A stretch of 7,770 nucleotides of DNA from Bacteroidota bacterium (lineage in GTDB: Bacteria > Bacteroidota > Bacteroidia > Chitinophagales > LD1), in contig JAEYZB010000294.1 of NCBI GenBank assembly GCA_023428205.1, forward strand, positions 1 to 7,770. The letters run 5' to 3'. The notes beneath the pieces were generated by a model. The model had not been told where the DNA came from. It was given only the letters and a program-made list of their open reading frames with translations, and ran no database searches. A program made the position numbers and the translations under genes. Each line of letters opens with the position of its first letter. The first letter of the stretch is position 1. This document shows, piece by piece, positions 1 to 6,644 of the stretch.

Positions 1-229
1 CATTTTCAAACGTGTTTTTGTTTTCTTTTGTGCGACCGCTTCGTGCAGGTGAAAAAACGCAGATTGGCGGATTTGAACCAAATGCATTGAAAAAACTGAA
101 AGGAGAGAGGTTTACTTTACCTTCTAAATCAATACTTGAAACAAACGCAATCGGGCGCGGAGCTACGGCACTCAATAACAGTTCGTGAAATTTTGGTTGC
201 GGTGTTTCGTACGGAACAAATGTTTTCAT
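1..229 (-). CDS. Flavin reductase-like FMN-binding protein (N-terminal part, cut by the window edge)
   Basis: Only the first 76 codons are present; the gene continues past the left edge. The reading frame begins with ATG at 227-229 and encodes MKTFVPYETPQPKFHELLLS, followed by AVAPRPIAFVSS (about residues 21-32) and NLSPFSFFNAFGSNPP (about 40-55). These two stretches are the hallmark of the flavin reductase-like domain (DIM6/NTAB type), where the APRPIAFVS segment and the SPFS-F turn line the FMN site. The family binds FMN and usually acts as a cytoplasmic flavin or NAD(P)H-dependent oxidoreductase; the substrate of this member cannot be told. There is no signal peptide. It starts 11 bases after the stop of the upstream M16 peptidase gene, so the two are probably co-transcribed, although a functional link is not obvious. 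The short gap (AATAGAGAATC in coding sense) holds only a weak purine run as a possible ribosome site. Domain assignment is firm; specific function is open. Confidence 0.9.
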   Translation of the reverse strand, partial: MKTFVPYETPQPKFHELLLSAVAPRPIAFVSSIDLEGKVNLSPFSFFNAFGSNPPICVFSPARSGRTKENKNTFEN

Positions 230-240
230 GATTCTCTATT

Positions 241-3144
241 TTAATATCCAAACAATTTTTCCAATGAAATTTCTTTCACCTCACCCAACTTTTGCAAACT
301 TTTGAAATCCACTTCTGATTTATCACCAACTACCGCATATACATAGGTTTTGCCTTTCACATTTGCGTCAAAAAAAGTTTTGACATCTTCATATTTCATG
401 CTCGGAATTTGTGCGTAAATGTCTTTGCGAATATCGTAATCCAAGCCTAATTTTTGCGCCCGCAAATAGGACCAATAAATGTTTGAGCCTGTTGTCCAGT
501 CGCTCTCCAAACGCTTGATGATAGATTGTTTCGACATATCAAACTGCTGGTCTGATTTCTCCAAATTGTTCAATAGTTCGGTCATTTTATCTACCGCCAA
601 TGGCAATTTATCGGCTTGTGTTCCCACATAGCCAAAAACGTAATTTGCATCTTCTTTTTTTGCAGGAAGAGAATAGCTCCCAAAAGCGGAATAGGCCAAC
701 GCCATTTTTTCGCGAATTTCTTGAAACACAACAGATGCCATTGAGCCGCCATAATATTCGTTGAACAGGGTGATTTGTGGCACGTTATTTTTGTTGTAGT
801 TTTCGCCTTTTGAAAGCAAAATTATTTCTGCTTGCTTCATTTTGTAATTACAGAAATAAACAGTCGGCTTATCGGTTGGTAGTTCTGGAAACTGTTTCGC
901 TGCCGGATATTCAGCCAATTGTGATTTTGTTTTATGTAGTGCGTTCAACGTTTCTTTCGCGGTTGAAATATCGTTTTGCCCATAGTAAAAAACATAATGT
1001 TTGTAGCCGCTCAATTGATGTATTTTATTGGTCAGAACAGTTGCATTTATTTTCAATAAGTTTTCATTGCTGATTACAGAATTAAACGGATTTTTTGCGC
1101 CATATTTAGCATAGTTGCGCAAGCCTGACCATAGAATATTTGATTTATCCAACTTATCATCGCCCCGCTTTTTGATAACGTTTTGTGCAAATTCATTGAA
1201 GACTTGTTGGTCTGGTTTGCAGTTCGCTAAAATACGTTCAAACAATTCTACACCTTTCTCTAAATTTTCTTCCAGGCCAGAAAGTGTTATATAGACACGG
1301 TCGCGCGATGAATAAACATTAAATTCCAATGCATATTTATAGAATTCTTGTTTCAGTTGCGCGGCATCGTACTTTTCTGTGCCGAGATACGGTAAATAAT
1401 CTATCGCTAAACCAAGCAACGAATCATTATCCGTTCCCATATCGAAAATATAATTGAGTTCAAATGTTTTGTTGATGTCGTTTCGGATATAATCTAAACG
1501 CACGCCATTCGCCAAGTCAGTATGTTTTATTTCTGTTTTATAGTCGTTGAACTTTGCTTCCAATTTCGCTTCAGGAGTTTCATCAAATACTTTTCGGAAC
1601 GCAGAAACGGCATCTTTATTCAAAACAACCGGTGTGATTTGCGGTTTTTCTACTTTGAATAAACTTGGTTCACCTGTACGCTTGTAACATACGGCATAGT
1701 TATTGCCGTAATGTTCATTTGCAAATTTCACAATGTCGGCTTTGGTGATTTTAGAAAGCGTTTCAATTTCTTTTTTTCGTTCTTCCAATGGAATATCTTT
1801 CACGAAAGCAAACACTACATCAAAAACACGCCCTTGATTTGATTCGGCTTGTTTTACCATTTCATATTTCATGTTAGTTATTACTGCTTCGAGCAGCCAA
1901 TCGGGGAATTTGCCTTGCTTCACCGAATCTATTTGTGCTAGCAACAAATCTTTTACCTGTTCTAAAGTTTGTCCTTCTTTAGGTTGGCCGTAAAGTTTTT
2001 GAACGGTATAATCTTTATTATCGGAGTAGGTGCTGTATGCGCTTAATACTTTTTGTTTCAAATTCAAATTCAAGTCAATCAAACCGGAACCTTTGCCATT
2101 CGCTAAAATCGCGTCAACTAATTTTACATAAAGAGGGTCTTTTGTTTCTGCGCCATCAAAGCGATAACCAACATAAACATGCTCCGGTTCTTGTCCGAAT
2201 TTTTCGGTGAAAAGCGGTTGTTTAATTTCTACGGGTTTTTGTTTCACGAATGCAGGTACTTCCTTTGCTTTCCACGAACCAAAATATTTTTCAATCAGTG
2301 CAATGGTTTTTTCAGGGTCTAAATCTCCGCTTAGTACGATGGCACAATTATTCGGAACATAATAGGTGTTGAAATAATTATGGATATTAATCATGGATGG
2401 ATTCTTCAAGTGTTCGCTCAGGCCGATAGTCGTTTGTGTGCCATACGGGTGGTTTGGCATCAGCAGCGAATCTACTGCTTGTCCTGACCACTCTTGGTCG
2501 TAGGCAGTATTGATGTTGAATTCTTCATACACCGCTTCCAATTCTGTATGGAAAATACGCAGTACCAAGTTTTGAAAACGATCTCCCTCTACGCTTAGCC
2601 ATTTTTCCAATCCGTTTGAAGGAATATCGTTAATATAGCAAGTAAGGTCTCGGTCAGTAAATGCATTCGTTCCCTTTGCACCGAGCGATGAAACCATTTT
2701 GTCGTATTCGTTTGGAATAGCCCATTTCGATGCTTCGTACGAAAGCGAATCAATTTTTTTGTAAATGTCTTTCTTTTTTTGCGGGTCTTTTTCATTCATT
2801 CGCAGTTCAAACAAAACAGAAATCGCATCTAAATACGGTTTCTCTTTTTCATAGTCTATCGTGCCGGTTTTTTTAGACCCTTTGAATAGCATGTGCTCCA
2901 AGTAGTGCGCCAATCCTGTGGTTTGCGCTGGGTCGTATTTGCTGCCCGCTTTCACAGCAATAGCCGTTTGAATGCGCGGGGCTTTTTTGTTTACCGAAAT
3001 AAAAACTTTCAAGCCGTTTTTCAACGTGTATTCTTTTACCGGAAAATAATCCCCTCCCGAAGAGGCCGAGCGATTTTTATCAGAATGGCAAGAGGAAATC
3101 AATAGTGCAATGCTGAAAACGAAAACGAAAATTCTTGTTGTCAT
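241..3144 (-). CDS. M16 family zinc metallopeptidase (pitrilysin/insulinase-like), predicted lipoprotein
   Basis: This 967-residue protein has two M16 halves. Residues 1-19 form a lipoprotein signal, a hydrophobic stretch ending in LLISSC, with Cys19 the likely lipidated residue. The protein is thus predicted to sit on an envelope membrane facing the periplasm or cell surface. The active domain (about 40-210) carries the inverted zinc motif HYLEH (His80, Glu83, His84). By alignment in my head with pitrilysin, ELEAVYEE supplies the third zinc ligand, Glu208, and the supporting Glu201. An M16_C domain follows (about 230-430, with HPYGTQTTIG near 232-241). The second half lacks an HxxEH motif, as is usual for the non-catalytic half. 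It ends in another M16_C-like region with VFQEIREKMALAYS near 800-815, which matches the conserved Arg/Tyr substrate-binding segment. The family degrades peptides or small proteins. Length and intact motifs suggest an active enzyme. The start ATG (3142-3144) fits the signal peptide; no Shine-Dalgarno is seen. Confidence 0.95.
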   Translation of the reverse strand: MTTRIFVFVFSIALLISSCHSDKNRSASSGGDYFPVKEYTLKNGLKVFISVNKKAPRIQTAIAVKAGSKYDPAQTTGLAHYLEHMLFKGSKKTGTIDYEKEKPYLDAISVLFELRMNEKDPQKKKDIYKKIDSLSYEASKWAIPNEYDKMVSSLGAKGTNAFTDRDLTCYINDIPSNGLEKWLSVEGDRFQNLVLRIFHTELEAVYEEFNINTAYDQEWSGQAVDSLLMPNHPYGTQTTIGLSEHLKNPSMINIHNYFNTYYVPNNCAIVLSGDLDPEKTIALIEKYFGSWKAKEVPAFVKQKPVEIKQPLFTEKFGQEPEHVYVGYRFDGAETKDPLYVKLVDAILANGKGSGLIDLNLNLKQKVLSAYSTYSDNKDYTVQKLYGQPKEGQTLEQVKDLLLAQIDSVKQGKFPDWLLEAVITNMKYEMVKQAESNQGRVFDVVFAFVKDIPLEERKKEIETLSKITKADIVKFANEHYGNNYAVCYKRTGEPSLFKVEKPQITPVVLNKDAVSAFRKVFDETPEAKLEAKFNDYKTEIKHTDLANGVRLDYIRNDINKTFELNYIFDMGTDNDSLLGLAIDYLPYLGTEKYDAAQLKQEFYKYALEFNVYSSRDRVYITLSGLEENLEKGVELFERILANCKPDQQVFNEFAQNVIKKRGDDKLDKSNILWSGLRNYAKYGAKNPFNSVISNENLLKINATVLTNKIHQLSGYKHYVFYYGQNDISTAKETLNALHKTKSQLAEYPAAKQFPELPTDKPTVYFCNYKMKQAEIILLSKGENYNKNNVPQITLFNEYYGGSMASVVFQEIREKMALAYSAFGSYSLPAKKEDANYVFGYVGTQADKLPLAVDKMTELLNNLEKSDQQFDMSKQSIIKRLESDWTTGSNIYWSYLRAQKLGLDYDIRKDIYAQIPSMKYEDVKTFFDANVKGKTYVYAVVGDKSEVDFKSLQKLGEVKEISLEKLFGY

Positions 3145-3183
3145 ATCAATGAGTTTTATTGAATAGTTAAAAGTAGGATTATT

Positions 3184-4011
3184 TTACACCAAATAAATTC
3201 CGTCATCTTCCAGACGGATTCTGCGTTGGCGATATAAGCCGCCTATTGCTTTTTTGAAGGCTTTTTTGCTCATACTTAGCTTTTCTGAAATTTCTTCCGA
3301 ATCGCTTTTATCGTGCAATGGTAAGAATCCGTTATTTTCTTTGATTTTTTCCAAAATAACAGATTCGCAAGCATCAATGTGTGCGAAGCCGAGCGGCTGA
3401 AGTACGATGTCTATTTTTTCATCGGGACGAATGCGTTTCACATAACCTTTCAGGCGTTCGCCAAAGTGGACTTCTTGATATACTTCATTGGCGTATACCA
3501 ACCCTTTGAACGCATTATTGACAATTACATTAAATCCTAAATCCGTTTTTTCAAACGCAATCAAATCTACTTCTTCCCCTACTTTTAAATTTACATGTGT
3601 TTTATTCAAAAAGCGGTTTACTAAATTTGAGCCGACTAAGCGGTCGGTGGTTTCATCGAGGTACAAATAAATCATATACCATTTACCAACCTGAATCGGT
3701 TTTTTCTGTTCGGAAAAAGGCACAAATAAATCTTTGTCTAAGCCCCAATCCATAAACGCTCCGTGTTCGGTTACGTTTGTCGCTTCCAGTGCAGCAAATT
3801 CATTCAAGGTGAGCGCGGGCTCTTGAAGTGTGGCTACCAAGCGATTGGTAGTGTCTTTGTAAATAAACACCTTGCATTCATCGCCTAATTGTAAGCGTGC
3901 GGGCGCATATTGTTTTGGTAGCAATACCTCATCGCCACCTTCATTGGCTAAGTAAAAGCCAATGTCCATAATTCTCACAACTTTGAGTGTATGATATTTT
4001 CCTATTTCCAT
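3184..4011 (-). CDS. cvfB: CvfB-like S1 domain RNA-binding protein with C-terminal winged helix
   Basis: This 275-residue cytoplasmic protein has the CvfB (YitL) layout. Three S1-type beta-barrel units lie at about 1-62 (ending KVFIYKDTTNRLVATLQ), 68-132 (with GAFMDWGLDKDLFVPFSEQ) and 142-205 (with GFNVIVNNAFKGLVYANEV and GYVKRIRPDEKIDIVLQ). A winged-helix domain follows at about 215-275 (MSKKAFKKAIGGLYRQRRI then the terminal EDDGIYLV). Family members bind RNA and, in Staphylococcus, influence virulence-factor expression; the role in Bacteroidetes is not established. The length matches the family and no key segment is missing. It lies 41 bases after the DEAD-box helicase stop and 39 bases before the M16 start, so an RNA-metabolism pairing with the helicase is plausible. 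The start ATG at 4009-4011 places the first S1 strand correctly; CGCAACCTG upstream is not a Shine-Dalgarno. The symbol is by family resemblance. Confidence 0.93.
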   Translation of the reverse strand: MEIGKYHTLKVVRIMDIGFYLANEGGDEVLLPKQYAPARLQLGDECKVFIYKDTTNRLVATLQEPALTLNEFAALEATNVTEHGAFMDWGLDKDLFVPFSEQKKPIQVGKWYMIYLYLDETTDRLVGSNLVNRFLNKTHVNLKVGEEVDLIAFEKTDLGFNVIVNNAFKGLVYANEVYQEVHFGERLKGYVKRIRPDEKIDIVLQPLGFAHIDACESVILEKIKENNGFLPLHDKSDSEEISEKLSMSKKAFKKAIGGLYRQRRIRLEDDGIYLV

Positions 4012-4029
4012 CAGGTTGCGAATGTAGCT

Positions 4030-4054
4030 AAAAAAGGTAGTAATGCCTTACCTT
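4030..4054 (-). terminator. Weak candidate intrinsic terminator after the helicase gene
   Basis: In the helicase transcript, AAGGTA (4049-4054, overlapping the stop codon) can pair with TACCTT (4034-4039) across a 9-base loop. The 3' arm runs directly into a T6 run. The stem is only 6 bp and poor in G+C, so termination would be partial at best and the cvfB-like gene could still be read through. Shape and place fit a terminator; strength is doubtful. Confidence 0.3.
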
Positions 4055-5324
4055 ACTCGCCTTTCGGTTTTGACGAGTGGGATTTATTTCCCGAATGCTT
4101 CGGTCGATTTCCTTGAAATTTTCCGCGATTATTGCCGGAGCGATTGCCTTGGAATTTTGGTTGCGGGGCAGATGGATTGTAAACAGGCGTTTCTCCTAAT
4201 TCTTTTGGCGCCTCTATTTTTTCTACTGTTTTGCCTATCAGTTGCTCAATTGCTCCAAATCGCTGTTGCTCTTTCGGACTGATGAACGTAATGGCTGTTC
4301 CTTCAGCCGCAGCGCGAGCCGTACGACCGATACGGTGAACGTAATCTTCTCCATCGTGCGGTACATCGTAGTTGATTACCAAATCAATGTTGTCAATGTC
4401 AATTCCTCGGCTCACAATGTCAGTCGCTACAAGGATTTGCACCTGCCCGCTTTTAAACTGACGCAATACTTCTTCGCGTTTATCTTGTTCCAAATCGCTG
4501 TGAATTTCATCTACAGGTAAACGACTGAATTTCAATTCGCGCGTAAGTTGTTTCACACTCAGTTTACTGCTGCAAAAAATCAATACCATTTTGAATGTTT
4601 TGCCGTGTAAAATGTGTTTCACTAACGGAATTTTTTGCGAATCGTAAACGACATATGCTTGTTGCAAAATCTTCTCGTTCGGTTTACTGATCGCGATATT
4701 TATTTCGCTCGGGTTGTTTAGAATTTTACGGGCGAGTTCCCGAATTTTCATTGGCATTGTAGCCGAGAACAACAAAGTTTGTCGCTGTTCGGGCAAGGCT
4801 TTTACGATTTTCATAATGTCATCGTGAAAGCCCATATCCAACATTCTATCGGCTTCGTCCAACACTAAGTACTTTAAGTTTTGCAATTTCACATAACCCA
4901 TATTGATGTGCGCTTGCATTTTGCCGGGTGTGCAAATAATCATATCCACTCCTACACTCATCGCGCGTTTTTCCTGCACGAATGCACCGCCATCTCCGCC
5001 ACCGTACACGGCCATAGAACTGATATTGGTGAAGTAAGAAAGCCCTTCCATGTGTTGTGAAATTTGCACCGCGAGTTCGCGCGTTGGCACAATAATCAAA
5101 GCGGTAATACTACTGTGATCTTCTTCGCTTTGGAGCATATTATTAATGAGCGGAAGCAGAAACGCTGCTGTTTTTCCGGTGCCTGTCTGTGCCGAAGCAA
5201 TCACATCTTTCCCTAGTAAAATTAGCGGAATTACTTGTTCCTGTACGGGTGTTGCGTTTTCGTAATTGGAAGCGGCTATACCTTCCATGAGTCGTTCATC
5301 AAAGCCGAAGTCTGTAAATTTCAT
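4053..5324 (-). CDS. DEAD-box ATP-dependent RNA helicase (RhlE-like)
   Basis: The 423-residue protein unwinds or remodels RNA using ATP. All motifs are intact: Q motif (Phe3, then TPVQEQ 25-30), motif I AQTGTGKT (45-52), Ia PTRELA (80-85), Ib TPGK (132-135), II DEAD (156-159), III SAT (187-189), IV LIFCSS (248-253), V ATDIVSRGIDI (300-310) and VI HRIGRTAR (330-337). The first RecA domain spans about 1-210 and the second about 225-370. Residues 385-423 form a basic, Asn/Gly/Lys-rich tail typical of RNA-anchoring ends, with KFQGNR repeated at 390-395 and 402-407. I chose ATG 5322-5324 because the protein then begins MKFTDFGF, aligning with the MSFDSLGL start of E. coli RhlE. An upstream in-frame TTG (5355-5357) would add 11 hydrophobic residues with no family counterpart. 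Related helicases act in ribosome assembly, RNA decay or cold adaptation; which applies here is unknown. Confidence 0.95.
   Translation of the reverse strand: MKFTDFGFDERLMEGIAASNYENATPVQEQVIPLILLGKDVIASAQTGTGKTAAFLLPLINNMLQSEEDHSSITALIIVPTRELAVQISQHMEGLSYFTNISSMAVYGGGDGGAFVQEKRAMSVGVDMIICTPGKMQAHINMGYVKLQNLKYLVLDEADRMLDMGFHDDIMKIVKALPEQRQTLLFSATMPMKIRELARKILNNPSEINIAISKPNEKILQQAYVVYDSQKIPLVKHILHGKTFKMVLIFCSSKLSVKQLTRELKFSRLPVDEIHSDLEQDKREEVLRQFKSGQVQILVATDIVSRGIDIDNIDLVINYDVPHDGEDYVHRIGRTARAAAEGTAITFISPKEQQRFGAIEQLIGKTVEKIEAPKELGETPVYNPSAPQPKFQGNRSGNNRGKFQGNRPKHSGNKSHSSKPKGE
4104..4157 (-). repeat. Two KFQGNR repeats in the helicase C-terminal tail
   Basis: Codons at 4140-4157 and 4104-4121 both encode KFQGNR, 36 bases apart in phase. 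The two copies differ at three third-codon positions (TTT/TTC, GGA/GGC, CGA/CGC) and at no amino acid. This suggests an older duplication, or selection on the peptide rather than a recent DNA duplication. The repeat lies in the disordered basic tail and probably contributes to non-specific RNA contact. Confidence 0.75.
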
Positions 5325-5370
5325 TTGTGGTAAAGGTAAAAGAAAATGCTGAATCAAACATGTGAGTCGT

Positions 5371-5395
5371 GAAATGGTGCGAAAAAACGAACACG
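5371..5395 (+). repeat. Direct repeat, copy 1 (upstream of the AI-2E gene)
   Basis: This 25-base element with core GGTGCGAAAAAA matches the copy at 6540-6564 in 21 of 25 positions (differences at element positions 4, 18, 21 and 24), same orientation. The two copies bracket the AI-2E gene. No function can be assigned from one locus. Confidence 0.5.
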
Positions 5396-5402
5396 TCAGA
5401 TA

Positions 5403-5433
5403 ATTGGGTAATGAAAAAACAATGATATATTTA
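5403..5433 (+). promoter_or_regulatory. Possible Bacteroidetes-type promoter for the AI-2E gene
   Basis: ATTG (5403-5406) and TATATTTA (5426-5433) resemble the Bacteroidetes -33 (TTTG) and -7 (TAnnTTTG) elements, each with one mismatch, and are 19 bases apart, which is close to the expected spacing. Transcription would begin near 5440, giving a leader of about 15 bases before the ATG at 5456. In an AT-rich spacer such a match can occur by chance. Confidence 0.3.
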
Positions 5434-5459
5434 GCATTTATTAATCATTGTATCAATGA
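5419..5459 (+). repeat. Overlapping inverted repeats (CAATGA/TCATTG) at the AI-2E start codon
   Basis: ACAATGAT (5419-5426) is perfectly inverted as ATCATTGT (5444-5451) with a 17-base spacer. The right arm also belongs to a second inverted repeat, TCATTG (5445-5450), TAT, CAATGA (5454-5459), which covers the ATG at 5456-5458. The hexamer CAATGA/TCATTG thus occurs three times in 40 bases. It could be an operator, or two mutually exclusive hairpins, one of which hides the start codon. If transcription starts near 5440, only the second could form in RNA. Confidence 0.55.
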
Positions 5460-6541
5460 CCATTTCTTCTACTTCTTTATTGAAGAAAATTCTGATTATT
5501 TTCTTTGTTATTGCAGGAATATATTTTGCAAAAGAATTTTTGATGCCAATTGCGATAGCGGCCATTTTGGCTACGCTTTTTTTCCCGTTTTGTAATTGGC
5601 TGGAAGTAAAGAAAGTTCCCAAGCCTATTGCAACCTTCATCTGTTTTTTGATACTGTTATTGGCGATGATAGGCATTGGTGCTTTGGTGACTTGGCAAAT
5701 CAACGAGATGACGGATGATTTAGCGATAATAAAACAAAAAACGGCAGAGGGATATGAACGGGTTCAGCAATATATTTTAAATGACTTTGGGATTTCAGTA
5801 AACAGGCAATCTGAAATACTGAAAGACCAGCAAGATTCTATCACGGGAATAATATCCGTTATGGCGGGTTCGTTGGTTGGCGTATTGAGTAGTCTTGTTT
5901 TGGTCTTGGTTTATGTTTTTCTTTTGCTGCATTACCGTGTACATATCAAAAACTTCATCGTAAAAATTTCGCCTTCTGCGCAACGGGAGGCGATGGAGAG
6001 AGTCGCCTATCTCGCTACTAAAATTTCTCGTCAATATTTTTTAGGATTTGCAAAGATGATGGTGTTGCTTTGGGGAATGTATTTTATTGGCTTTAGTATA
6101 ATGGGAGTGAAAAATGCCGTCTTTTTTGCAATGCTTTGCAGCATTCTTGAAATCGTTCCTTTTATAGGGAATTTGGTTGGCACTTCGGTTACCGTTTTGG
6201 CTTCGGCTGTGCAAGGAGCACCGTTGTCTATGCTTGGTGGTATCGTGGTTACGTATGGAATTGTGCAGTTTATTCAGGGTTGGGTGCTTGAGCCCCTGAT
6301 TGTGGGTCCGCAGGTTAAAATCAATCCGCTTTTTACGATTGTAGCTCTTGTGTTGGGCGAAATTCTTTGGGGAATACCGGGTATTATTTTAGCCATTCCG
6401 ACAACCGCTATATTGAAAGTGGTATGCGATAATATAGAGCCGCTTCAGCCGTTCGGCTTTTTTATTGGCGAAATTGAAACGTCTCCAAATAAAGATGGCG
6501 TCATTAAAAAAATCGGCAATTTTTTCGCGTTCAAAAAATGA
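5456..6541 (+). CDS. AI-2E family transporter (PerM/TqsA/YdiK-like inner-membrane permease)
   Basis: This 361-residue membrane protein shows the AI-2E family pattern. Two N-terminal hydrophobic helices lie at about 11-45, another at 58-80, a soluble stretch at about 82-130 and a helix at 135-160. A charged loop (about 161-197) and a C-terminal group of helices (about 198-320) follow. Family signatures are LEIVPFIGNLVG (231-242), QGWVLEPLIVGPQV (274-287) with NPLF (290-293), and WGIPGIILAIP (305-315). Members include E. coli TqsA, linked to autoinducer-2 export, and others linked to sodium/proton exchange; the substrate here cannot be inferred. The ATG at 5456 puts a short polar segment before the first helix and is the first sensible start, with no Shine-Dalgarno. 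The C-terminus is lysine-rich. The gene is divergent from the helicase and 103 bases ahead of murF on the same strand, so the two may share a transcript. Its ends carry several unexplained repeats. Confidence 0.93.
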   Translation: MTISSTSLLKKILIIFFVIAGIYFAKEFLMPIAIAAILATLFFPFCNWLEVKKVPKPIATFICFLILLLAMIGIGALVTWQINEMTDDLAIIKQKTAEGYERVQQYILNDFGISVNRQSEILKDQQDSITGIISVMAGSLVGVLSSLVLVLVYVFLLLHYRVHIKNFIVKISPSAQREAMERVAYLATKISRQYFLGFAKMMVLLWGMYFIGFSIMGVKNAVFFAMLCSILEIVPFIGNLVGTSVTVLASAVQGAPLSMLGGIVVTYGIVQFIQGWVLEPLIVGPQVKINPLFTIVALVLGEILWGIPGIILAIPTTAILKVVCDNIEPLQPFGFFIGEIETSPNKDGVIKKIGNFFAFKK

Positions 6542-6557
6542 AGTGGTGCGAAAAAAT
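6519..6557 (+). repeat. Perfect 10-bp inverted repeat spanning the AI-2E stop codon
   Basis: ATTTTTTCGC (6519-6528) is the exact inverse of GCGAAAAAAT (6548-6557), with 19 bases between that include the TGA at 6539-6541. In RNA the stem could extend by three G-U pairs inward. Neither strand has a T run after the hairpin, so it is not a standard intrinsic terminator. Part of the A and T runs is explained by Phe and Lys codons, but the 3' arm is non-coding and the CGC/GCG base is not explained. Confidence 0.6.
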
Positions 6558-6564
6558 GAGCAGG
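6540..6564 (+). repeat. Direct repeat, copy 2 (at the AI-2E stop codon)
   Basis: This copy matches 5371-5395 in 21 of 25 positions and overlaps the last two bases of the AI-2E stop codon. Its GCGAAAAAAT is also the 3' arm of the inverted repeat at 6519-6557. Copy 1 has no such inverted partner nearby, so the two repeats are separate features that share bases. Confidence 0.5.
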
Positions 6565-6644
6565 ATAGCGATAAATGCGGCAACTTCTCAACACTCAGCA
6601 CACACCCCATAAAAAGTTTAAATTAAAGTGCTTAATTCGCACTC
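6542..6644 (+). other. AI-2E to murF spacer
   Basis: This 103-base spacer holds no gene and no recognisable terminator or promoter. It contains the second direct-repeat copy, the 3' arm of the stop-codon inverted repeat, and short inverted repeats before murF. GTGCGAA (6546-6552) recurs inverted as TTCGCAC (6636-6642). The absence of a terminator favours read-through from the AI-2E gene into murF. Confidence 0.5.
6621..6643 (+). repeat. Two overlapping small hairpins just before the murF start
   Basis: AATTAA (6621-6626) pairs with TTAATT (6632-6637) over the 5-base loop AGTGC. AGTGC itself (6627-6631) pairs with GCACT (6639-6643) over a 7-base loop. The two cannot form together. The second ends two bases before the GTG start at 6645, so it could affect ribosome access. 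Stems of 5-6 bp in AT-rich DNA are common by chance. Confidence 0.35.

Larger units (their letters stand above)
5325..5455. promoter_or_regulatory. Divergent intergenic region between the helicase and AI-2E genes
   Basis: These 131 bases separate two outward-facing genes and must hold the promoter of each, unless one starts inside the other gene. No small open frame is convincing and no Shine-Dalgarno precedes either start. The right third is very AT-rich and holds inverted repeats and a possible Bacteroidetes-type promoter for the AI-2E gene. The middle holds one copy of a 25-bp direct repeat. For the helicase, TTTG and TACCTTTA occur near the start in coding sense, but their 16-base spacing and closeness to the ATG argue against a promoter. 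Confidence 0.7.

Noticed and set aside
777..1073. Open frame on the plus strand inside the M16 gene
   Set aside because: It lies wholly antisense to a clear M16 coding region, shows no family resemblance, and its product looks like a reverse reading of coding DNA.
2893..3105. Plus-strand open frame opposite the N-terminal end of the M16 gene
   Set aside because: It is antisense to the signal peptide and HYLEH region, has no recognisable domain, and has a composition explained by the real gene.
3146..3162. TCAAT / ATTGA inverted repeat between the cvfB-like and M16 genes
   Set aside because: It has only 5 bp of stem, all AT-rich, and no T run after it; chance is the simplest explanation, although it sits just before the M16 start.
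4043..4520. Two plus-strand open frames with hydrophobic stretches inside the helicase gene
   Set aside because: They oppose an intact DEAD-box helicase; the hydrophobicity comes from reading its codons in reverse.
5326..5354. TTTG and TACCTTTA as a helicase promoter in coding sense
   Set aside because: The spacing is 16 bases, shorter than expected for Bacteroidetes promoters, and transcription would start at or inside the ATG.
5431..5703. Minus-strand open frame opposite the start of the AI-2E gene
   Set aside because: It overlaps the conserved AI-2E N-terminus and has no recognisable domain.
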